Origin: Aristolochia californica
Lineage: Eukaryota; Streptophyta; Magnoliopsida; Piperales; Aristolochiaceae
Direction of reading: 5' to 3'
NCBI GenBank assembly: GCA_029961685.1
Contig: JARWKL010000006.1
Coordinates: 5,208,001-5,272,000, forward strand
DNA length: 64,000 nt
Shown: in pieces, positions 11,279 to 23,321 of the stretch
Position numbering within the stretch: position 1 is the first letter of the stretch
Layout: every line of letters starts with the position of its first letter
Notes under the pieces: generated by a model
Database searches by the model: none
What the model was told of the DNA's origin: nothing
What the model saw: only the letters and a program-made list of their open reading frames with translations
Program-made: the position numbers and the translations under genes

Positions 11279-13579
11279 TCAGTTCCTCCTCTTCTTCTTC
11301 TTGTCAGACTTCTCACCGGCGTTCTTCAGCTGCATTCGCGGTAAGACCATGACAAACATATGAATCATCAGAGCTAGAAGTGCAGTATCAAAATCAAATC
11401 CGAGCCAAACATGCTAGTACTTACCATGATAATAAGGATTCTGACAAAAACAGCAACGAAATCTGTGAACAAGGTCAGAGCATGCTTCACATAATCCAGA
11501 TCCCCATAGTGTGCTCTCTCAATTATATCTTGAGTGTCCACAACCATGTAACCCAGGAAAACCAGTAGACCAAAGTACAGCTGAAGAATTGGGATAAGAG
11601 AAGAATCAGCAACCTCAACAATGTACCAAAAAGATTATAATGAAGTTGCAGAAAAAGTTAATATACCTCAAATTTGAAGATGGCCGTGGAACCTCCAAAA
11701 ATTGAGGACGCAAAGTGCAGCCACATGAGAATGGATAGGCCCGCAGAAAGTAAACCCCCTAGGTAGAGGAACTCCCGTCGTCTAGCTAGGGTGGCTGCTG
11801 CTGAGAAACATCCAAAGGCCACAGCAGTCCCAATGAAGGCACTTATGAGGATGCTGCATATGATAAGATAGAATTCAAATTTTTGTAACCCTCTTATTGA
11901 TGCCAAAATACATGAACATAATCTGATCACACTAGAAGGCATAAAGAAAGCGAAAATAGCATTGCATACTCAATTTCATACAGTTATGCGTAAGGGCTAG
12001 AAATATTTCAGGGAAAACCATGAAGATGGGAGGTTTAAAGCAGCTACATTCAATATCTGATTTGTGTGTGCAATCTTACACTCAAGCTTAAAAAATATTT
12101 GTAAAAAATCACCGAACAGAGAACTTAACAAGGAATGAAGATCCGAAGGCATAGACCACATAATAAAAGTTACAAATCAGAACTCTTAAACAGACCACCT
12201 ATTCGTTCAGGTATAAACCAACCACAGTATTCATCCAGCTATAACCTGATAAAACCTTCAAGATTCCCAGATAAACCTAATAAAACCTCCAAGATTCTCA
12301 GATAGAATAAAGAAAAGTAATTATGAGCCCATACAGAAATCCCACAAACGTATTGTTGTCCAAAAGGCTACATAAATTACAAGGGAAGAGGATGGGGACA
12401 ACGATCATTATAATGGACGAAAGCGAGTCATGCACCTTGCATAATACATGTCGAGAATTGTGCCACATGACAAACTTACATGCAGCAGGAAGTTGATATA
12501 ATCTTGGTTAATGTAAGGTACCAAACAGCAACAACACAAATATAATCTGTCACAGAAATTCATGGAAACCAAAAATCCAGAAGCAGAGGCATGCACTACA
12601 TCACAGAATCCACGTAAATGTAAAAAAACAAAATTCAGAAGCAGAGGCATGAACTACAAATGTAAAAAAAATGGAGAAGTTGCCCACCTTTGATCAAACT
12701 CAATAGCTACATCAATCAGAGGACCAACAGAAGCACCTTCGAGAAGGGAAGCTAACATCAAAAGCCCTACTCGCTTCCTCTGTTCAATAACAAGGAAAAA
12801 GGGGACCAATATCAGCCCTGACAGGTAAAAAACTACATAAATAAATTCTTAAAAAAGTTCAGAATAGGCGGAGACGTACCTCTTCGTAAGGAGATGACGA
12901 GAGCAACCAGATAGTGCTTCCCATGCACCCGAGGAGGGTTAACAAACCCCCAATGTTCCACAGGAGATGTAGGTAAACTCCCACAGCGGAAGCGACCAGA
13001 GCGCAACATAGAGTTAGATAAACCTGCAGAAACAACAACAAAGAACACGGTCGAAAACCTGGAAATCTATTCAAGGAAAAAACAGCACAAAAACAAACGA
13101 GAGAGAACCCAAATACCAAAAAAAATTGAACAGCAATAGAAACTTGATTTAAAATTCAAGAAAGAGACCATCGGATAACAGAAAATAAACCAAAAAAAAT
13201 GTCTAGGTTGGGTCAATTCTCAAGATAAAAAATAAATTACCACGAAACATCCTTCAAAAACAAATCAAATAACCGAAATCGCAATTGAAACCACGAGAAA
13301 CAATCACATGAATCGATGTGTCAGACCTCCACGAGGGCCTAAAAATTTCAACCCCCTAAATCTTGCACGGGCAACGGTCAGCACAAATAGAACCTCAGGA
13401 ATAAAAAGAAAAAAGCCCATGGATCGACGAGGGAGAGAAAATTCAGGAAGAGTTCCTAATACCTGTTTGAGATGATTTTGGACGAGGGGAGAGATCTGCC
13501 GAAAGTTCTTCAACGAATCGGTGTTCCAACTTCTCCCATTCGATGATTGAGTCTGGAAAAACGACGAGAAGGCGTCCAT
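11279..13579 (-). CDS. BI-1: BAX inhibitor 1 (BI-1), ER membrane cell-death suppressor
   Basis: Six exons on the minus strand: 13463-13579, 12880-13023, 12688-12779, 11667-11853, 11425-11580, 11279-11329. The sum is 747 bp, 248 residues, close to the 247 of Arabidopsis BI-1. The start MDAFSSFFQTQ and end KSDKKKKRRN fit the family. Other family blocks are SLKNFRQISPLVQNHLKQ, VYLTLCCALVASAVGVYL, LLEGASVGPLIDVAI, AAATLARRREFLYLGG, FGGSTAIFKFE, VVDTQDIIERAH, GDLDYVKHALTLFTDFVAVFVRILIIM. It is a six- to seven-helix TMBIM/BI-1 protein of the ER membrane. Known relatives restrain stress-induced death and ER calcium leak, and the lysine-rich C-terminus (binds calmodulin in Arabidopsis) is present. 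No defects seen. It is convergent with the ELMO gene and divergent from the DUF3598-like gene. Confidence 0.95.
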
Positions 13580-13692
13580 CTTCGTAAGCAGTAAGCGGCA
13601 AAATGGGAATGGCGTCGACACGAGAGAGACGAATCCCAAATCTGTTTACTTGGAGAGGGAAGATCTGATAAAAGCCCCAGGGGAGAAAAGAA

Positions 13693-13700
13693 TATTTATA
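13693..13700 (-). promoter_or_regulatory. Putative TATA box of BI-1
   Basis: TATAAATA on the minus strand, 114-121 bp upstream of the BI-1 ATG at 13579. The spacing would leave a 5' UTR of roughly 85-90 bp. Inferred from position and consensus only. Confidence 0.5.
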
Positions 13701-14870
13701 GCGGTTCCAAAACCAGCAGGTTCTCGATGACTTCAAGAGAGAAGAACTCAACAGAATCGTATTAGATAGTCCACCGATCTATCTCTTATTTACGAAAAAC
13801 CCATTCTAAGTGTCCCGTGGGCCGTCTGCGTGATCCATACTCTAGATTCGTGGCAAAGCAAATGATGGCATTTTAGTGGATATTATGTTTTATGGAGGGT
13901 ATTCCTGTAAATAAAAAGTATCTAGAGTTTCTGGAGACTTCCGCGCGGACGAAGAACATGTGAGAATGAGGACTCGTTGCTCCTCGGAGAACATATTTAA
14001 TGACGCAACCGAAGCCAACAAGAGCTGCTCGATCTCGATCCAACGGCTGCCGTTGCGTCATTCACGTGACACAACCACTGGAAAGGACGATTCTAGATAC
14101 GTCTAGAATCGGGCCGAGTCAAACTCGACGATGCCGACGTTCGAACTTCGCTTGATCTAACGACCCGCGTAAAATTATACTATAAAAAATTTGATAAAAC
14201 TGATTTTATGAGAAAAAAATTGGCCCATATCCTCTCCTCTGCGGTTCTCTTCCAGATTTTATAAACCCCTCTTCCCTCTACCATCTTCGTCGGTTACTTC
14301 TTTCTTCTTCGATTCTTTTCGTCTTTTCTCCCGTCTTCCTGAACCAGAAGTGCCATATCTTTATAACCATAGCTTTAATGGATGAGCCGACTTGGAGCTC
14401 GCCTTGATATTCACCACCAAGCTATCTCTGGCATTACACAGCTCTCTCTTATTTTTGTTAAACTTGAATATTAGTTTGAGACATTTGACGGTTTGGGAAC
14501 TTTGGGTTGAAGGGGGAGGATGAATTTTTATGTGCTTTGCTTCATCCTCACCACTTTGGGGTGGTGAGAACTGAGAAGGGAACCCCGCCTCCTCTCGGGA
14601 GACCTTGACGACCTTGCTTCAGATTACAGCAGTGGAGTGGGGACTGATGGCAACAAGGAATGGATGATTACAATCGCAATACAATTTGCTTTGTTCAATT
14701 ATCACCCGCTTTCTAACATACTCACCTACCCCGCTTCCTCTCTTCTCTCCCTACTCGCCGGAACTCCACACCTAATCCCGGACTCCCTGCTGGGAATTAC
14801 ATTCTTTCTGTTGCCCTAGGGTCTCCCGCAGTGCGAACTTGGCGCTTGCTTCCGTCCCCCATTTTTCATT
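13701..14870. other. Divergent promoter region between BI-1 and DUF3598-like gene
   Basis: About 1.3 kb separates the two start codons. A TATAAA at 14260-14265 (+) followed by CT-rich sequence could begin the plus-strand transcript, leaving a long leader or a 5' UTR intron before the ATG at 14871. Several ORF-like stretches (14637-14819, 14831-15016) lack family support. No transposon was recognised. Confidence 0.45.
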
Positions 14871-17466
14871 ATGCAATCTCACTATCTCGATGCCTGCCAG
14901 AATCCCGGTATCCTTCAATCCTTCCGAGGATTACGTCGTCAAAGTTGCACTACGATTCTGAATCATCCAGTACCTCTTTCCGTAGAGAGATTTTCAAGGG
15001 TTTCTTGCAGCTTTAATGGTGAGAAGGGAAAGCCAAGAGCCGGCAGCCATAAACAGAAGGGCAACGTAAAGTTCAAGAAGAAGGAGAACGTGTGGAGCAT
15101 TGATAACGAGCTCGCCAAGGCTAAAGCGAGGGAGGAGAGTGAGAAATCGATTAGGAGGAGACGAAGTGGAAAGAGAGTGAGAAAAGTAGAGAAGAGAAAT
15201 AAGAATGGTAGGGTTATGGTTTCTGGAGCTATGTTAATGGAGCTCGAAACTGTTTTACAGACGCAGGTAGTTATTTGACCGTATCGCTTCATTCTTAAGA
15301 AGTCAAGATTTTATTTTGTAACTTCTGCACAGAGGAGCTTACTCTTAAGTGTGTAAGATGCACTCTTTTTCTTAATCTGCTAGTTCTGACAACTGATGCT
15401 CAAATACATCATGATCCTTTCGTTCTAGATAACTCAATAAATTTTAGTATGTGAAATTTAAAATGAAATTTCTGAATTTCAGGAACCTGTAATAAGACCT
15501 GCTTGGAATACATTTGCTAGTAGTGTCAGTGGAATATGGAAAGGAGTAGGAGCAGTATTTTCACCCTTCACAGCTGAGATGGAGCCGATTGGAATTGGTA
15601 ATCAAAGCGAACACTTGTATGATTGTTACACTCTTTGCCGCATCGAGCAGATTCTTGCAACCTGTCAGATTCACAGAAAACTCAATTGGGTGGCTTTAAA
15701 TCCTCACGGTGAGCGTAGGCAGCTGATAGAGGGAGATGGCAAACCGATTGACAATTTGCCTAGTTATGAAGATTTTGACTTGAGGAAAAGTGAGGTATTG
15801 GAAGAAGATACCATGGGCATTGAACCAGGCCTTGTTTTCTTTGAGGTATGATACCATGGGCTATCTATAACACACACACACACACACTCTTTGAAGAAGG
15901 AAGTTGCTCTATTCCTGTTAAGTTGAGTAATGCATTTGATAAAATAAATAGCTCTCTCATTTGATGATTGTGAGGTTTGAACTTGCAGGATGGATCATAT
16001 TCAAGAGGTCCTGTTGAAATACCAGTTGGAGAATACGAAGAGTCAAAATATTTTCTTTCCCCAACTTTCAAGTTTGAACAGGTAGTTGTTTGCTACATTG
16101 CTTGTTTCATGACTAGATTGTTCTCTTACAGCTTATCTAATATCGCGGAAGCACAGCACTTCACTGCACTGCATTGGTAAATCCTGTGTTTGAAATCTAT
16201 TTAACTGTCTTATGTGTACTCAGTGGATATTTTGGACTAAAGAAATAAAAAGGGTCCAGGACCCAGTTGGGATAGTAAGAAACTCTGTATCCATCCATGC
16301 CTTATTATTTCTCAAAAGGTTTTTTTTTGTTTAATATGTCTATGTTCTTGGAGCTTAATTGAAGGTGTAGAGGCCCTGATTGTAGTTGGCCAGTAAAGAT
16401 ATGATGATTTTGTTAATCTAACCTATTTCATCAGTAAGGTCCTTTTTACTTCAACATGTTTCTAGTCTCATGGTTGTGATTTTTCTTTTGTTGATGATGT
16501 AGTTTTCTTTACTTGAATAATTTGAGTATTTAAGGTCCGATGTTGTTGAAATGGTTGACTGTTCTTTCATGATTCAGTGTTTGGTTAAAGGGTGCCACAA
16601 AAGGCTGCGTATTATACATACCATAGAGTTCAATGAAGGCGGTTCAGAAATACAAATAGTAAGGGTAGCCGTATATGAAGAGCAGTGGATCTGTCCAACA
16701 AGCATTGAGGATCTAAGGTAAAGTCTGCCTAATGTTTTGATCTTGTATTGCGGGAGGCTAGTTAATGTCTGGAAAAGCAATTACTGGATGGCTTCCTCGG
16801 GCTCATTGTACTCTAGAACCTCATATACATGGCCATTCATTTGATGCACTGCATATAACCGGCAGCTGATTCCAAAGAGCCGAAGAACTATACCTGTTCA
16901 ATTTGATATTCTATTTTGTCTCCTGTAAAGCAATTACTCGTGCTTGCAACTTTGTCATCGATTTCATCTTTGAACGTTTGTCATGGAAATGTGTCAATGA
17001 CTCTGTTTAATTTGATGTTTTTAGCAGTGATGGGGGCTTCGATTTGCAGCCATTTTCTCAGCGAAAACGGACCCAACCTTCAGACCAAGCTGGATCTTGG
17101 AAGGTCTTTGAGGTCAGTGCAACTCCAATATTCAGTGAAGAGTCAGCAGCAGATGATGGCAAACTCCCATATGTGTACCTCTGTATGGAGACCTTAAAGA
17201 AGAGGACTTTGCCTGAAAATCCTGTTTATTTTGGAGAAGAAGAAGTGCTGGATATGCAAGATGTGACAATCCTGTGGCTACCAGGTGGTGTTATTGGATA
17301 TGTGGATGTGAAGAAGGATGGAATTCTGTGTGTTGGCGTGGGGTGGTATTCTGATGAAGGGACCAACCTTGTGATGGAGAGAGATTATGGAACAGACGGA
17401 AAGCTCAAAGAGGTCCGATGGAAAACTGAGGTGAAAAGAAGGTGGTCTGATCCAATACCGGTGTAG
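14871..17466 (+). CDS. Predicted plastid protein, DUF3598/calycin-like
   Basis: Five exons: 14871-15266, 15483-15845, 15989-16081, 16578-16717, 17028-17466; 1431 bp, 476 residues, all joins in frame. The first ~50 residues are Ser/Arg/hydrophobic with few acids, as in a chloroplast transit peptide. A very basic Lys/Arg segment follows (about 50-115). The conserved body begins WNTFASSVSGIWKGVGAVFSPF and includes EPGLVFFEDGSYSRGPVEI, CLVKGCHKRLRIIHTIEF, VYEEQWICP and a C-terminal WLPGGVIGYVDV..GVGWYSDEGTNLVMERDYG. Alternating strands with W and G suggest a lipocalin-like barrel, and the opening 'W..F..S..G.W.G....FSP' resembles cyanobacterial/plastid DUF3598 proteins. Family name from memory, moderate; function unknown. 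It is convergent with the kinase gene, 515 bp away. Confidence 0.8.
15869..15888. repeat. (CA)n microsatellite in intron 2
   Basis: About nine CA units just inside the second intron of the DUF3598-like gene, 24 bp after the donor site. Confidence 0.85.
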
Positions 17467-17980
17467 CTTCTTCACTATCCTTATTTGTCTACTTGTAAAC
17501 ATGTTTTCGTTCCTTCCAACTAAAGGAAGAAGAAAGTAAAAATTCAGTAACAATCTGTTGGTGCAGAAACATTGTTTTGCATTTTCATTACTATGCCTGT
17601 AATCAAACGGATTCGTTGAGAGGGTCTTCGTGTGAACTCTCTTCTCCTTCGTAGCAGAGGCATTGGCGTGCGTGACTTTTGTCACACTTAAATCCAAGCT
17701 CCTATAATGATCCACAATAAGATTATAATAGTTTATTGTAAAATTATCAAATCCTGCCTCAAATGTTTTAATATTTAATACAGTCATCTACATATTGAAA
17801 TTATTGATACAACATATTCACATTGTTAGTGAACGGCTTTAAGGTTAACGAAGACGGGAGCAGCCCTTGAGAAAGGATTTACAGGAGGGCCATGGCATTG
17901 CACTTTGCCATTCATTGCTTACAGCGTGGATGGTGCAGTCCTTCACAGCCTCAACTCGACCGAGACAGAATTGCACTAAA
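17467..17980. other. Convergent 3' intergenic space
   Basis: About 515 bp between the stop codons of the DUF3598-like gene (+) and the kinase gene (-). It holds both 3' UTRs, with AT-rich tracts and no other feature seen. Confidence 0.6.
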
Positions 17981-20900
17981 TTAGCTCTGAGATTCTGCTG
18001 GAGGCCGTTTCAGCAGCCTCTGCTTTCTCAAGGCCTCGCAGCATGGTGTGAAAAACTCATGCCTAAGAGCCTCCTCAGCACTGATCCTCAATCTTGGATT
18101 AACGGTCAAGCACTTATCGACAAGATCAAAGAGTGACAGTGGAACTTGATCAAGAATGTCAGGTCTCTTTGTATTCAACGCACACCACTTCCGAAGCTTC
18201 ACTGATGGTAAAGACTGTACATCAAGTAGTTCCTGCAACAAGATTGAGAATCTTAAACTAATGCGTATGAAACACCCAAGGAGGAATTATATTTGCCTTC
18301 TCTTCTTTGTCTATACCTCAGGGAAAGAACATTCACGGTTGTGCAGCTTAGCCACTTCCCACAATTCTTCACTTCCCCTCAATTTTGCAATATCTTTTAT
18401 ATTACTGCCAATATTAGTAAATTGACAATGTTGGACCAATGTAGAGGATCAAATAATAACAATAGAACCATGAGAAGAGGGAAGACCATACTGTTCAGGA
18501 TCACCAACAAATGGAGTTCGTCCTATCATAAGATATAGTAAGGTTACCCCAGCAGACCAGATGTCAACCTTAAGATCTTGATGTTGGGATTTGAACAAGA
18601 CCTGCAGAAACAAACATCAGAAATTAAAAGCTTACTTAAGTTTCAAAAGCATGTACAAGTTCATCAAATTGATAGCATTGAGATCCACCAAACCTCCGGA
18701 GCACGGAACCCCTTAGTTCCAACACAGGGTCCTTCTCTATTCCGTTTTCCCTCCCCTAGAAAAGGAAACCTAATTCAATGATTACAAAGGCAAATAGGAA
18801 TTTGTATTTATAGTTCATAAGGGAAATTCTTGCAACTAAATTTGTGACAAACATACCTCTGTTCTTCAAGTGACCTGCACCAAAGACTGAAATACCATTT
18901 GAGATCAAAGGCATTGGGGAGAGATAAACTAAACTCCCATCCACATTTCCAGGAGGTGCAGCAACCCTCTTTCTCCGGGAAGCAGGAATGTTTATGTCCT
19001 TGTGATTTGGGTTCTGCAGAGCCTCTTGGACCAAATTGATGAGCTCCTTCCTACCTTGACATGGGACTGGCTCCCTTAACCTCTCGGCTGAAGGAGTCCT
19101 TGTGCTGGTTACCCCGGAAGCATCTCCACCTTGGCTTCTGCAATTATTTTTACAGCTAATATCTGTCAAAGTCTTCAGTGGAAGGGTGACTTCCCTTTTC
19201 TTTATGTTCTTTGCTCCATGAATTAACAACTTGGAGTCCTTAGCTGCTCCTCTACTCTCAAGAAATTTACTTTGGATCATTTTGTTAGCTCTTTTTATAC
19301 TAGGATCATCCTTACTACATGGACGAGGAACATGATCTAAAGACCCAATGTACTTCTTTTTTCCCAGCTTACTACTTGCATAATACTTCTGATAGAGGTC
19401 CTGGAAAGACAAGATACAGCAAACCATCAAATTATACATCCAATCAAGAAAAATTGAAGAGTCACTGGAAGATGGATTACCAACCGTGGCTAGATTGAAA
19501 TCAATAAGATACCCTTTATTAAGTTTACGAGAGAAGAGGAAATTGCCAGGTTTGACATCTCTATGCACTATTCCCTGAAAAGTTGAAAGATGAAAACTTA
19601 TGAAACAACCAGAACATAAAAAATAACTCAACAGAAAATTAAAATCCTGTAGGACAGTCTCTACCTGCTTATGCAATCCAGCAAGGGCTTTAAACATGCA
19701 GTAGCCATACCAATGGAGCTCAGATATTTTTATTTCTCTTTTCAGCACCTAAATCAAATTTTGAATGAATATTAAAATTAATAGAACAAACAAACTGTTT
19801 TGAAAGTAAGGCCTGTTTAACTAACCTCTGGCCTGTCATGCTCAACATGCTCCAGAACAAAGCACTCTGAGTTTCCGCTCTTAAAAGAGCCTTCATACTT
19901 TATGACAAAGTTTCGACCTCTACACCATAAAAAAAATGACTAGACAGATTATTTAACAGCACTATGAATCTAAGAAGGATGATATTGCCCCACAGACCAA
20001 AAGAATGAAGCTTCGTTTCCTTACCCAAATCGCTCCAGCATCTTCAATTCGTTGTTCACATGCTGGGAAGGTGCATTTGTGTGTGGACCTGGCAGAGATA
20101 AATTAAGAAATACATCTTAGAACTGCTGAGCACTAATCCTCTAGTATTGCACCAAATGGTATAGCAATGACCTTATGTAGCCATCCAAAACATCAATAGA
20201 ACAGCCAGCAGACCACCACAATGAGTACCCAAATGCATATATACAACAGCAGAGAAGAACAAGTAAATTTTCACTTACACTTGACAGCAAATATTTTTCC
20301 ATCATTCTTTCTTCTTGCCCTGTAGACAGTGCCATAACCACCTGTATTTGATGATAATGCAATGCTATTAGATAGAGATAGACAAAGAATCCTTGACCAA
20401 ACAGCCAACTGAACAGAAACAAAGCCACTACCTGAACCTTCTTCTTCCTCTACAATGAAAGATTCGAAATCTGGCAGTAGTTTTGGCCCCGGTATCTATG
20501 GTTTCATCATCAACCATCAAAATGAACAATGTGAATTACAACAGGTGCAATGGACTTTCATTAAAAGTTAGAAGTTGAGTTCTAGAGAGAGAGAGAGCTT
20601 ACATTAGGAACTTTAGAAGTTGAACCTGCCTTAGGTTCTTTAGCACGTTCAGGATTCTGGTTGTGTTTTCCTTTTTGTTTAAAAGAGAGATACTTTTCAT
20701 GTTTCTCAAATGGCTCCTGGTTATGGCTAATATTACCCTTATTCTCATCTCTTACTGAAGAAGGAATTTGTTGTCCTAGTAGAGAGGCCTCTCCGTGCAG
20801 TTCATCAGATCTTCCCGATGATATATTAACTAACTTGTGAGAACTTAAATGCCGAGCTGTTAGAGTCCGTTCAGGGTATACTACTTTTTTAGGTGCTTCA

Positions 20901-22805
20901 TACCTGATTAAAACTTCTGTCCCACCAGGGACTTGGACTGATTCCAATAGTGTTCCATCACTCTGGCATACGTCCTGCACAGACACTTCAGGGCCTTCTC
21001 TGGACGCACCCCCATCAATGACCTCTTGCTCTTTCCTGCAATGAATCTCCATTCCAGAAGCTCCATCACCTCCCATCACTCTATCGAGTATATTACATTC
21101 CTCAAAACAAATAGTTTCTGTGGAAGCCAACTTATTTATAACCCTTTCTTCAAGTTTTGTCTGGGCAAAATTGTTATTTGTCTGAGTTTGTTCCAAAAAT
21201 CTCTGGTTCTTCGGCCTATATAATGAAAAAGCTGATCTGGTCTCCAGGTCAAAATGTGGTACACAATGCTCTGTTGTATTTTGTTGATTTATCCCAGCAA
21301 TAGTATTCTGAAACTGAGATTGGGATTCTGGTAAATGGACAGAATCTGATATTACGATGTGCTCAAGCATGCCTCCTGTCTCATCAAATTGCATCCGAGA
21401 ATCATTTTGGTCATCTATGCACTGAATAGACTTTACAATGCCAGGAGACAGTACCATACTTGAGGCAAGAAGTAAATGAGATGATGATCTGACATAGTTC
21501 AAAACGGAGGCATTTGCAATAACGGCTGTGTTGTTAGAATGCAGACTAAGGTCTTTTATCATATCATCTGCAACATTCACAGGTACCTGCCAGAAAATTA
21601 GATTTATTATTAAAAGAATTAAATTAAGAGCTTCAGCCACCCAACATCCACAACTTGAAACTTAGGATGGACATGGAAGATGGCAGGCCAAACCAACTAA
21701 AAGAGTAGATAATTTGCCAGGCTCAGTCAGACATTATATTGCATGACTACACCGTTTATTCTAGAGCTTCTACTCATGGAGCAGAAAACAGTTGGTTTGA
21801 TGTGATAAAAAAGGTGATAGAAAATAATCATTACTGTAACACTAGAGAATGAACATCTGGTTTAGTCTTCCATGTTTTGGATTTTTTCTTTTTTCATTCC
21901 TTTTGTGACCAGGAAATTTTATGTGGCATTTAATCATCAGAATCAACAGAATGTTTGCAGGGAGGCACCTTTTGATACCCAAGACCAGAGGGGAAAACAG
22001 AATTTTTACTGTTGCAGTCATCCTTGATATAAACATTTAGGCTGTCCTTAACAACACTTTAAAAAGTTAAAAGAAATATCAGCAAGATACCTCCTTCCAA
22101 AGGAACTTTCAATTTTCAACTCAAACCAAATGCTTAAAGCTGAAACAAGCAATGCAACAAATTCAACCTTAATAATTGCAACTACGCAAGAAGAAAAAGG
22201 AGCATAAACAAATGTTACCCTTGAAGGGCAAGCCCGAACCGTGTCACCTAAAGGCAATAGATCACGAGCTCCATCTGTTTCAAGTTTCAACCCGAATCCA
22301 TCAGCCCAAAAACAATTTAATAAAAGGAGAGATTTACCGGGTTCAAAAGGAAAAGGCAAAATTATTCTGTTTTACCTAGGTCAGAGCACACAAACAGTCT
22401 CCTTTTGACATTAGGCAATGCATTCAGATCAGTCCCTGACCGCTTCCGCTTCCTAGAGTAAGTCGTGATGTGTTCACTCCACAATCTGGTACTTCCACAA
22501 ACTCGAACGCAATTGCGCGGTACAAATGATGCAGCTGCGTTCGAAAAGAACTCACTGAAAGCCGAGAAAACAGACCTAGAAATGGTTACAAAGTGGTTTG
22601 CAGTCAGGAAAAGAGGCGAATCAGGAATCCAGCAGAGGAACTCGATCAAATCTGGCGAAGCGGAAAATAAGGTGCATCTGGCGGCGAGTTCTGCTGGCTG
22701 AGCGGGCCTTCCAAGTCTTAACAAATCGGAAAAAAGGTGCCATGCTTTTTCTCTATCCATCATCCCCGTGTTAGAGAAATCACACTCAGTTAAGTAAGCC
22801 GACAT
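17981..22805 (-). CDS. CDC7: CDC7-like protein kinase with long N-terminal extension
   Basis: Fourteen exons (minus): 22376-22805, 22219-22274, 20603-21586, 20432-20495, 20279-20341, 20025-20088, 19826-19919, 19665-19748, 19485-19574, 18857-19400, 18694-18755, 18492-18601, 18317-18404, 17981-18232; 2985 bp, 994 residues, every join in phase. The kinase domain occupies about residue 495 to the end: glycine loop GSGGYGTVYRA, IFAVK lysine, NELKML glutamate, catalytic HRDVKPGNFLF, metal-binding DFN in place of DFG, then an insert of roughly 190 residues before GTKGFRAPE, and DIWSAGVTLLYLMIGRTPF. A large insert between the DFG and APE motifs is characteristic of Cdc7/DDK kinases, which phosphorylate MCM helicase to fire origins. 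The first ~490 residues are low-complexity apart from a conserved start (MMDREKAWHLFSDLLRLG). The replication role is inferred from family. Confidence 0.9.
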
Positions 22806-23302
22806 GGAGATCTGAAGAAGAGAATCTGCAGCTGAATGCGTAGCTGACGACGGAGTTCAGATCTGGACTTCGCCCTCCTTCAACTGTGCAAATCTGTTGA
22901 CACGACAAGGGAATGGTGCGCACCATAATCTCGAGAATTTAGGGTTTGTTCTCATAATTTTTTTCCGCGCAAAAATCAGTTTTCCAGCAGAAAAAAAAAA
23001 CATGAAGACACGATTCCCTTATAAAGGCCTGAAAGGGAAGATCGGAGATCAAAGCAAAGAAGCAGAGGCAACGCCTAACCAGTAGTCAAGCAAGCGAGAG
23101 AGACCGTCCTTTCTTTCTCTGGCAGATAAAATTTTCGGAAAGGAAGAAGCGCGAAATGGAGTCTTGAGTGCTTTCGGATTTTGAGATGACCACGTGCCCA
23201 GTTCCCGCGCTTGGTCTTCAGCGAGCGGAGGCACGGAGAGTTCATCAGTTGTGCCTTGTGCAAAGCATGACCCCTTTCTCTTTGCATTCAAGGATGGATA
23301 TC
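22806..23302. promoter_or_regulatory. Upstream region of the CDC7-like gene
   Basis: A minus-strand TATAAG at 23018-23023 lies about 213 bp before the ATG at 22805, within purine/pyrimidine-rich sequence. No other gene is supported here. Short ORFs (22897-23291) lack family features. Confidence 0.4.
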
Positions 23303-23321
23303 GGGTCGGGTCGGGTCGGGT
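23303..23321 (+). repeat. (GGGTC)4 potential G-quadruplex
   Basis: Four GGG runs at 303-305, 308-310, 313-315 and 318-320 (of 23xxx), each separated by TC, sit about 500 bp upstream of the kinase start. Four G3 tracts with 2-nt loops fit the G-quadruplex rule. In vivo relevance is unknown. Confidence 0.6.

Noticed and set aside
14963..15292. Minus-strand ORF rich in Phe/Leu
   Set aside because: Exact antisense of the Lys/Arg-rich exon 1 of the DUF3598-like gene; its composition is explained by that.
17278..17787. 169-codon minus-strand ORF
   Set aside because: Overlaps the last exon of the DUF3598-like gene in antisense and shows no motif.
21969..22008. Possible 40-bp extra exon in the CDC7-like gene (minus strand)
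   Set aside because: It has AG and GT borders and is open in one frame, but exon 22219-22274 already joins 20603-21586 in phase. Adding 40 bp would break the frame.
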